NCBI RefSeq assembly: GCF_963678635.1
Contig: NC_087062.1
Coordinates: 20,011,789 to 20,075,788, forward strand
From: Symsagittifera roscoffensis
Lineage: Eukaryota > Xenacoelomorpha > Acoela > Convolutidae
Reading direction: 5' to 3'
Length of the DNA stretch: 64,000 nucleotides
Shown: one piece after another, positions 55,175 through 64,000 of the stretch
Position numbering within the stretch: position 1 is the stretch's first letter
How the letters are laid out: every line of letters begins with the position of its first letter
The notes under the pieces: model-generated
Databases searched by the model: none
The model's input: only the letters and a program-made list of their open reading frames with translations
What the model was told of the DNA's origin: nothing
Translations under genes and position numbers: made by a program

Positions 55175-56844
55175 AATAGTTTCAGCTCAGATTTAACTGG
55201 AAGCAAAATATGGGGCAAAGTTTTCTGCGCAATGAGTAAGTAGAAACAAAAGACATCAAGTTTTTGCTTCACAGAGCGTGGGGAGAATTAAAAAAAAAAC
55301 TGAAACAATTTTTTTATTGAAAATATCAGTTCATATCACTGTTTAAATCAAAAATTACTTGAAAATTTTAATTGAAGTTTATTGGAACATTCAAGGCAAC
55401 GTTGTTTGTTCTTAAACTCGCCTTTAAACAGTTTTTGCAAATGCAAGGCTATATAAAATCAAATTTGTAAATTATTCAGTGAAAGTACTTTATGGTTTAG
55501 TTTCATAGTGGATTTTAGCTGTTATTTTTCTCCGCAGAAAAAAAATGTATAAATTGATCCAGGTTCTTAAGTTGGGTTTAAATTAAAACAAAATAGCCAA
55601 TCATCAACGATTGTTAATTTAATCAAGAGTTTTATGATAAATCGCTTGTCGTTCAACTTTTGTGTTTCGACTCTTATTAAAATAATGGATATATTTTACA
55701 ATCTCACTCAACATTTACTAGAAAGAGAGAAATTGTTAGTAGATTAAGTTAGTCGAATTTCAAACTATCAGATGTCAGCAAAGTTAACATAATCAATGTG
55801 AAAAATCTTGTTTTAATTTTTGTCGGGTTGTGGAAGGTGAAATTTTGTTATTTTTCGAATTTTGGATATACCAATCTTCAGTTTCAATCGATTATCCTAT
55901 ATTTCACAGGCGACAAGTGTGCTGCGCCTTTTTAAATGTTTTTTTAACGATACATTTAAAGATTTCTGGGAAACAGTCGATTCTTGCATATGTTACCAAA
56001 ATTTATTTCTAATTTTAGCTTCGTGGTAAGTGTGTTTCATTTAGTTATCGTCTTTTTTCCTTTAACTTTTCTGATTGATGTTTGATTTCTATGGTTTCTA
56101 GATTTCAGTTTTTGTGGTAACGAATTTGTTGTTGCCCTGAAAAGATTGTTTATATTTTACGTTGGGACAAATTGTAGGCCTTCTTGTGGCGGTCCTGTAT
56201 TTGACCAGCAAATATGTTGATCTAGCTAACTGCACATTAAAATTACATTTATACTGGTTGATTTTGCAATCTGCATCTGTATAATGCTTATACAAGCAAA
56301 AAATTCCATTACTTAAGCAACATGAGTCGCGGACCTCGACCCGGGTAGAAAACTCTAGCGCTCATTTATTGTTTTTACTTAGAGAGTAGAATTATTTAGT
56401 AGACAACATGGGGAAGGAGAGTTTGTAAATAAAGATAATTGAACTTTCAAGAAACAGCTAATAGATACAAAAAAAATTAACAAAAAATCAGTTCATTTTT
56501 AAATGAATCTTTGAGAGGGTTCCAAATAGCAAGTTTGCCTGTCGAGTAGAACGTCTGAGCAAACAGTTTTTTCTTGCTAGATAAACTAAAGCAAAATTCT
56601 AAAATTGATCTTTTATGTTTTTTTTCACCTTTAAAAATTACAATTAGCGTAAAAGTCATAAAAAATTTTGGTCTTTTCCTCGTATTAGGTGCCAAGAAGG
56701 TTTCGTCTATCTCTACTTCAGTTGTATAGCTTTTCATTTCTCAGGTCACGCTCTCCTTCGTATTACTTTATCTAACAATTTCAAAATTTGGTGAATCTGC
56801 ATTTCTTTTATGTAGCTTTGATAACTTGTGTTGATTTAGTAATT
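55175..56844. other. AT-rich intergenic DNA, little recognised
   Basis: Only short frames. At 56325-56346 CTCGACCCGGGT matches the ends of the 51073-51359 repeat. Confidence 0.45.
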
Positions 56845-57380
56845 GTTCCGACTTTCGATACGAAAGTAACAGAATATTTGTGCTTGGGTGTGGGCTTTTT
56901 TTTCTTAGAAAATATTCGACTTTTTAACTAGCCATTTTTGACGTAATTTTTATATCATTCAAAAGATATTGTTGTCTTGAGCTTTAATTTGAAAAGATAT
57001 TTTACTTCTGATCACTTTTCGTAAAGTTATGGGGGTTTAAAGATTGCCATTTTGGCCAATTTGGGACAATAAACGTGCGATATATTTCGCGATATTAACG
57101 CGTGAGCGGAGATTTAATCCGTCTTAGAAATCGTTCCAAATTAGTTAAAAGAAGCTTATTTGCTATAATTGATTTGTTACAAGGAGCGAATCTATTCTTT
57201 TATAGTTTATATGGCGTGTGGGGGGATAATTTTTTTATTAAAAAATTTCAAATTTTAGAGAAAAAAAACTTCATTTTTTATTACATTTAATTTGTTACTG
57301 ATATTTATGTTATTACTGCTTTATAAACCTTAAAAGGCAGTCTAAACATTCAGCGCTTTGCCCTGATACGAGCAGTCTTG
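56845..57380 (-). repeat. Repeat family G, copy 3
   Basis: Reverse copy of 48686-49170: GTTCCGACTTTCGATACGAA at the left, ATACGAGCAGTCTTG at the right, with shared interior landmarks such as GCCATTTTTGACG and GATTTGTTACAAGGAGCGAA. Confidence 0.75.
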
Positions 57381-58259
57381 TTGACATATACTGTCAAATT
57401 TTCTCAGCTTGGAATAGTTTTTTCAACTCAACCTTTGATGGTTTTCTAACTTTGTTAAATCCATCTTGTTTGCTGTCCCATATAATAACACTCAATTTAA
57501 TCATAGGTTTTATAAAATTTAAGAAGCTGTATTTGATTAAAACAAACTTTTAATCAGTAAAACATAGAAGCTGGCTACAAACTTTTTGTTGTTTAATTTT
57601 TCAGTATGCTGCTTGTAATTAAGGTTTGTGTCCATTACATTTTTTAATTACTTAGCCGAGCTCCGTTTTTGTTCTCAAAACTACTGAGTTGATACTCAGA
57701 CAATTGATTATTGGTTAAAACGCTAGTCTTCGTGATATGATTTTAGCAGTTGCATTGAAAATATTCCAACCAATTTATTTTTACTTATAGCGTTAGTTTG
57801 TTGGGTTGCAACCGGGGGTTGTGAAATTAGACGATAAGCAAAGTAGACGGAGGTACTTGGAAGGAATATAGACGATTTTGCAATTGTGAGAAAAGAGACG
57901 AAAGTGAGAGAGATTAAAATTGTTTGCAGACAAATTGCGCGAGAAAAATATAATTGTTTGCAGACAACTGTTAAATTTTGGTAGCCAAAAATTTTACAAG
58001 TCAATCATGCATAATTTATTTAATTCAAAGTTCTCTTGTAATATTCGGATTTGACATTTTTTGTTCATTTAAACTAATTGTTTTGATATGCATTGACATT
58101 TTATGTTCTTTTTGTATTTGCGAAACTTGACTCTTAAGAAAAAAACTTGTTTGCCCTTTCCTTTTCATAGCTTTTTTATCTAAAATGCCAGATCTGTAAA
58201 AAAAAAATTGCGTCAAGTTCGTTTTTGTAGCATCCGTCTAATTTCCTAGGCCCCGTTGC
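57381..58259. other. AT-rich intergenic DNA, nothing recognised
   Basis: Short minus-strand frames (for example 57723-58004, Ile/Ser-rich) have no recognisable domain. Confidence 0.45.
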
Positions 58260-59300
58260 AACCATACTTCAGCAGTGTCAAGATCCCTGTCAAAGTCTTT
58301 GTTGTTATTTGCTTAGTTTGTTATGTTACAATCATCGGCAAACTTGAGAATTTTTCAGCTAGGGCACTTAAATGGTCAATCATTGATATAGACAACAAAT
58401 AAAACAGCGGCCTTTAAACAAACCTTGAAGTACATTGCAATCTGTATTTTTAGGTTCAAATTTTTGGTCCGTAACATGAACACATGGCTTTTTGTCAGTC
58501 AATTACGACTTAATTATTTTGAATATTTTACCTCAGAGTCAATAGCACACTTTTTGTAGAAGAATATCACAATTAACGGTGTCGAAAGCTTTTGAAAGAA
58601 TAATTAAGTGTACTGTCAACTTTTGTTTGGAAAAATAATTTTAATCTGACAATATCAGTGAACTGCCATATGAGGTTTACAATGCTGCTTTTTTTTCTTA
58701 ATTAAAAATGATCCTGATTCAGAATTAATATTTTGAAAAATACGCTTGAATACAATTATGTACAATTTTTTTATAAAAATTGCATATGACTGGCAAAAGT
58801 GAAAAATTTGCAAAAACCAGATTTGAAAACGGTATAATTTTGCTAGTTTCAAGGAAGTAAGCTGGAAAAAAATTCTAATCTATACAAATGTTGATAATTT
58901 TTGTCAGAACGGGAGTGCGAACTGTTGCTATTTGTTTTAGTAAATTATTGCAATGACCAAAATTATCTTCTGAACTTTTACCAGTCATTTTATTCAGTAT
59001 GCTAAACAATTCATTTTTAGTAGTGAAATTGACAACAATTGATTCTGAGTTGGCTTTAACAGTTTTGAAATAGGGTTGTTTTTCAATTTTTTCAATGTTA
59101 AATGCATCTGCTTGTTAGCCGCAGTCAAATATCGATTCAATTTTGTTTTGTCTGTTAATTCGTTATAAAGTAGAACTAAAATAGGTAGATCTAAAAAAAA
59201 TGCTTTCCATTTTAATTTTGTACTATCCACTCGTCACGACCAAAAAAAAATTCTACCAAAATTGCCCATTTTTCATCCGTTCTTCGCAAACCATTCTGTA
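58260..59300 (-). pseudogene. LINE reverse transcriptase relic downstream of the gene
   Basis: Minus-strand motifs appear in RT order: 59230-58994 resembles the region before the palm (YNELTDKTKLNRYLTAANK), 58591-58568 reads AFDTVNCD (motif A), and 58420-58329 reads FVVYIND then KFADDC (motif C). Frames are broken between them. Confidence 0.75.
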
Positions 59301-59702
59301 ATCTTCGACCTGCACTTATTCTGATGATTTCTGTGGTGTGGGAGTGCTTCTCAAGTAGCGCTTTGAAAATTTACACTTGATTATTTATATTTTCACTTGA
59401 ACCTAAGGCTTTCGCTAATATTAAATTTTATTTGCGTTTTATAGCCACGAAACTGAAACTAGTAGCAGAGCTATCTAAACAACGGCGTAGTTAATGTCAG
59501 ACTATTAATCACGTTTGTACTTTTTTCATTTTTTAGCAAAAGCAGAACTTAAATAATGCGTCTATTTTTTCATGCCATCTATTTTTATTCCCAGAATAGC
59601 AGATATCAATTTGATGCATAGACTTATTACAATAGAAAGTCAACATACCTGACTTATATCAAATTTATTTGAAAAGTCATACAATTGTTGCAAATAGTCA
59701 AA

Positions 59703-59897
59703 ATGTTTTTGCTTATTTTGTATATTTTTACAATCTCGTCAATGTTTGCTGTCAGATCGGAGGCGTTCAAAATTATCTTCCGAGAAATGAAGGATGAGGA
59801 GCGAACTGTCAACATGGAAGGGATGGTAGACAGTGACATTATTCAAGGCAGTTCCGTTGAAGGACCCGAAACGCGAAAAGACACCAATATTTATTGA
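59703..59897 (+). CDS. Candidate small secreted peptide (64 aa)
   Basis: The ATG at 59703 opens a 64-codon frame ending TGA at 59895-59897. The first 17-21 residues are a good signal-peptide candidate (MFLLILYIFTISSMFAVRSEA with small residues near a cleavage site). The remaining 43 or so residues are acidic and polar without cysteines (KDEERTVNMEGMVDSD). The segment is less AT-rich than its surroundings, as real exons here are. It could be a peptide precursor, the first exon of a larger secreted protein, or chance. No clear promoter or polyadenylation signal was seen. Confidence 0.4.
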   Translation: MFLLILYIFTISSMFAVRSEAFKIIFREMKDEERTVNMEGMVDSDIIQGSSVEGPETRKDTNIY

Positions 59898-59993
59898 ACT
59901 TTTTCAAACGATTAGTGATACATTATAAGAATAACTGAACAAAAAAGGATGAATGTTTATGTAAAAATGTATATTGGTATACATAACAGAAAA

Positions 59994-60396
59994 AGACAGC
60001 TCGTATCAGGACAAAGCCCGGAAGGTTTGGACTGCCCATTGATAGGTCTCGAATAGTTTTTGGTAAATGAAATATTGACAGAACTGACAATATCAAAATG
60101 TGAGTCGTTTATGGAATTAATAGGACCAATTATAGAGTTCCTCATTTCAATTTGGAACGATTATGAGTGCGGATAATTTGCCACGCTTAAATAATTTGCG
60201 TATTAAACGCATTGGTCAAATATTAGCCGCAAATCCGCACTTTAGTCTAGGGCAAGCACAATCGCTTGGCAACCTGAAGACTTCCGAATCGACGCTCATA
60301 CGCAGTCAACTTTTTCTAAAATTGGTCTGAGTAACCATTCCGGGCAAAAAACCAGCCCGGGCATATATATTCCTAACTTTCTTCGAAAGTCGGAAC
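59994..60396 (+). repeat. Repeat family G, copy 4
   Basis: Diverged: AAGACAGCTCGTATCAGGAC at the left and TTCTTCGAAAGTCGGAAC at the right. Confidence 0.6.
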
Positions 60397-60458
60397 AATA
60401 AATAAAACAGGACCAAAACAAAGTTGGATAAATAAAACAGGACCACTGTCAAGTGTAG

Positions 60459-60850
60459 CAAGACTGCTCGTATATCAATTCTTAAATGTTCCTAGTGCCC
60501 CTTAATCCATATCGAACAGTTTTTGGCAAAAAAAAATGAAAATTTATAGATTTTCGACAATATATAAAAGATCAAATTTAGGTCGTACAAAAATAATACG
60601 ACCAATTAGCTAGCCAAGATTGAATTTGGAACGGGTTGTTGTGCGTGATGATTCATCACGCATAACTAATTCGCGTTACGCTCTCAGCGTTATGAATATT
60701 TCAAAGTGCGCACAAATTAGTCCAGAAGTCGTTATCTTCAATGGGGTATAATTTTTTTTGTTAAAACTGTTATTTCGATCGGCGAAAATTGACTGAATAA
60801 AAAAGCGCTCCAAAAGCATGAATATTCCGTTTTTTCTCGAAAGTCAGAAC
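60459..60850 (+). repeat. Repeat family G, copy 5
   Basis: CAAGACTGCTCGTATATCAA at the left, TCTCGAAAGTCAGAAC at the right. The interior TCTTCAATGGGGTATAA matches copy 2 in reverse. It is separated from copy 4 by a short direct repeat of AATAAAACAGGACCA. Confidence 0.65.
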
Positions 60851-63800
60851 AAAACCTGACGCAAACAATGAAATATTGGTATGGATAGCTTTTCCTTTTT
60901 TCCGTTTTTTATGAGACCGATGAACATGAAAAATAGGATCATTTAGGAACATGTTGCCGCTCTTTGTTGTGAGCGCCATTCAGAACGCTTGCTTAGAGGC
61001 GTTGTTCCGAACTGTATTTTAGTGGATATTCGGGTAGATAAAAAACAAAAAAAAACTGTCAAACTAAATTTTTTATTTGAAAAATTTAGTGGGATTTTGA
61101 AAAAAAAAATTGTCGAAAAGCTCTTTTCGATCGCAAACTTTTGAAACAGAAAACAAATCTTTTTAAAGTAAAAGCCTGTAATAGAAAAAAGCGGCCAAAC
61201 TTTTGCTCGGATTCGTTCTATGACCTATGTTAATTTTGTTTAAAAAACAAGCACACTTGGGTATTCAGGCCGATGACAGTTAATTAGTTATTAGTTTTCG
61301 GGCCGAATTGAATAGTTTCATTGAGCTGTAACTTTAACGTTAATTGCGTGATTTCACATAGAACCTTAAGTATTTATAGATTCATTACATTTTTTATTTG
61401 TTTATTTGTATATACACAAGCAAAACGTATTGTCATAAGGCAATTTTCCCTTTTTTCCGACCCAAGTCCTAATAAAAGTTGCTCATTTTGTGAAACTTTT
61501 GCTTTAATACATCTGGTTCACTTTTGTTTAATAATTACTTTTACTTTATCTTTATTTTGCAAAAATCTTTGTGTCTGGTTTATTGGTGGCTAGTTCCAGT
61601 TTTATATAAAACAGGAGTCATGAAAATTCTTTGAAAAGTTCAATAGGAGACTTTTTGACCAAATTTTGATTTGGTAAGGAATATGACTTTTTGACCCATT
61701 CTTGAACTTTGTTCATTTTTTTTAAAAAAACGTTTTTTAATCTCTCCTTTAAATGGTGGTTCTTTTTACTTATGATAGCAATCAGCTAATAAACTATGTA
61801 CCATACGAAAAAGCTTTTGTGAATCATTCGCAAAAGCTTTTGGGTTGTCAATTTTTTCAACATTTTATGAATCAGGTACCTCCAGTATTAGATGTGCCCC
61901 TAGTGTTGCACAAGTTTTGAGAGGCCATATTGACTCTTAATATCGAAATCAAGGGTCCGAATCCGTTGAACTGCACAAAGTGTGTCTGTGTTGCCTCTTA
62001 TTTTTTTTCTCTTTTTGACCTTTTTGGAGCTAAATTTATCCCTTTCTTTCTCGCTTGTGTTCGAAATCAGAATAGCAAGACTCTAAAATTATTTAAAAAA
62101 TTGAGTGTTTTCTAAGTTCAACTATACTGACAAAAAAGTTTGAAATAATTGAGTCAAATTTAACCAAGTTGTTTTGAAGTTTAACCAATTAGGGTAAATT
62201 ACGAGTACGTTTTTTTGAGGTTGTTTTTTTTTTTTCACTGAGGTTTTGAGATGAGTTTGTATCTGTTTTAGTGAACCATTTCACTACTTCGTCTGTAGTC
62301 TGTTTTTGAGATAGTTATTGACATGCTTTGTACTATACAAAATAGCTGAAAATAGTGACTAATTAGCTTTGGGGTTGAATATCATATTATCATATAGCTA
62401 AAAGTCACAAAATTAACAGTATTTTCAATCAATGATATGAAATTTTTGATAGTATCACTTCTGTTATTTGACTGATTTGTACCTTGGACGCTAAATAATT
62501 TTTGGACTGATTTTTGCTTTTTATTTGTGTATTTGCATCATTAATTTTTGCGCATACCTCAAAAGAGCAAAGTTTTGATTATATATATTGACACAAGATA
62601 ACTTTTGTTTTTAAATTAAAGGGCAAATTTTGCTAGATATTAATGATTAATGATTTGAATATAACAGAACTATTTCGAAAACTAGAAGTTTAAGAAGTCA
62701 TAAGCCTTACTTGGAATTGGTAATACAATTTTTCGAGGTTGCATTTTTTTCTGAGATTTTAAGATGAAATTGTATTTGTTTATTTGTGTTTTGCCTGATA
62801 GTGTGTGATTTGATTACTTCGTTTGTCAGCTAAACTTAGGTCAAGTCAAACAAGTCAAGACTCAACGGCAATATTGTTTCACGTTTGCTTGCATTTTTCA
62901 GTAAGATAAGCTTCACAAAATTTTAATTTAGACAATTCTTTGTGATAAATATCAGACAGCCTAATTGCCCAACTTTCACATTAAATTTTATCAAACGATA
63001 TCAAACTTTTCAACGTTTTTTGTGTTATTTCACTGTCTTTTAATCAGTTCCTAGATCTTTTAGTACCGTTTTATGTTTCATTAGTTCATTTGCACTAAGA
63101 AAGTTTGTGCATATTTGCAAAACATCAAGAGTTCATTTATATAAATGGAAATAAAAGTTTTTTTTCACATTTTGTTTACCGGGCTCATTTTGCTCAGTCT
63201 AATTGATTGGAACATAAATGAGTGTTTTGAAGACCTAATGTAGTGTTTTGACCTAAAGTTACAGTTACAACAATTGCGGGAAACTAATAATCTATCTAAG
63301 CTATTATATACTTGGGGCTAAAAAATATTTTAATTAGTCTTCTAACTATCAAAAACAACTCAAACGAGCTGGAACTATGTCAAAATTTAGCGTAAGATTT
63401 TCGAGTGCTCGGAAAAATTGCGAAAAAAAGTTTTCGAGAAATATCACTCTCAAATAATTAATATTAGCATCAGTACTACTCAACAAATCATTTTTTCAAA
63501 TGAACACGCTTTATTTGTATAGTTGACTGTTTTCTGGTCTAATTTGAATAAACGATTAGTAAAAAACAAGAAATTAAATAACAATTTGTAGCGGTATTAA
63601 GTAAATTTTCTTGAAAAAAGCAAAGATTGAACTCTACACAGAAATAAGGTCAAGCAATAAGGTCAATCAGATTTTTTCAAGTTTATGCGGAGAAGACAAA
63701 ACAAAAGCTCAGTATTTATTTTTCTCCTATGCAAACCACATCATTTTTTTGAAAAACGTTCAATCCTTTGCTAAACTTTCTCATGCTCTTGAATATAATC

Positions 63801-64000
63801 GTATTTTCTTTGAGGACTCAAAGTAGATTAATTTCAACAATTGCGGGAAACTTAACGCCTGTATGAAATTTTAACAGTAATTTTCCTGTTTTTTGACTGA
63901 TGTTAACCTTGGACGGTAGATATGTTAAGGATCATTTTTTTTTGTTTATTTTCATCAACAAAGTTGCGCATATCTGCAATACAGCAAAAAAAATGGTTTT
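60851..64000. other. AT-rich intergenic DNA with faint repeats
   Basis: No gene supported. The phrases TTTGTGTCTGGTTTATTGGTGG (61562) and its near-copy at 44983, CAACAATTGCGGGAAACT (63267 and 63835) and GACTGAT..TACCTTGGACG (62470 and 63895) hint at diverged repeats. A 71-codon frame at 63611-63826 has no ATG and no known domain. Confidence 0.4.

Noticed and set aside
54880-55272. 130-codon minus-strand frame
   Set aside because: It runs through the 200-N gap and is an artefact.

Overview
The window looks like AT-rich genomic DNA of an animal, probably an invertebrate. It carries a multi-exon gene with GT-AG introns, fibronectin type III (FN3) domains and a transmembrane segment, and most of the rest is transposable elements in different stages of decay. 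I cannot place the species from sequence alone. A run of 200 Ns (54975-55174) marks a scaffold gap.

Host gene. Fifteen exons on the + strand (13471-52558) join in consistent phase into an open frame of 927 residues. It encodes about eight FN3-like domains, one transmembrane helix and a short cytoplasmic tail. The 5' end (signal peptide, first exons) lies upstream and was not found. Its introns are full of mobile DNA.

Main find. Intron 5 holds a 19,151-bp LTR retrotransposon (15963-35113) with TG...CA LTRs, a 4-bp target duplication (ATAG), a primer binding site and Ty3/Gypsy-type gag, protease, RT, RNase H and integrase. It is unusually large because it also carries: a basic 155-residue ORF before gag; two tiny overlapping hydrophobic ORFs after pol; a long ORF (ORF X) with no ATG; an envelope-like glycoprotein; a 602-residue ORF of unknown function; and a 1.6-kb 3' non-coding region. 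A second, truncated copy lies in reverse orientation at 1-4846. Where the two overlap, the ORFs are conserved and I see mainly synonymous changes, so the small accessory ORFs look like real genes. The full-length copy has several frameshifts and stops, while the partial copy is open throughout its coding segments.

Other layout. 4847-13300: AT-rich DNA, a GC-richer patch with a LINE-like tail, and a decayed minus-strand LINE (9765-13281). 35369-52314: gene introns with hAT-like MITEs, TA-flanked MITEs built from GGAATCCGC units, a roughly 390-bp tandem array, a palindromic MITE, a LINE fragment and a possible SINE. 48686-60850: five copies of an unclassified repeat family. 52559-64000: mostly AT-rich intergenic DNA with an inverted repeat, another LINE fragment and one candidate small secreted-peptide ORF (59703-59897).
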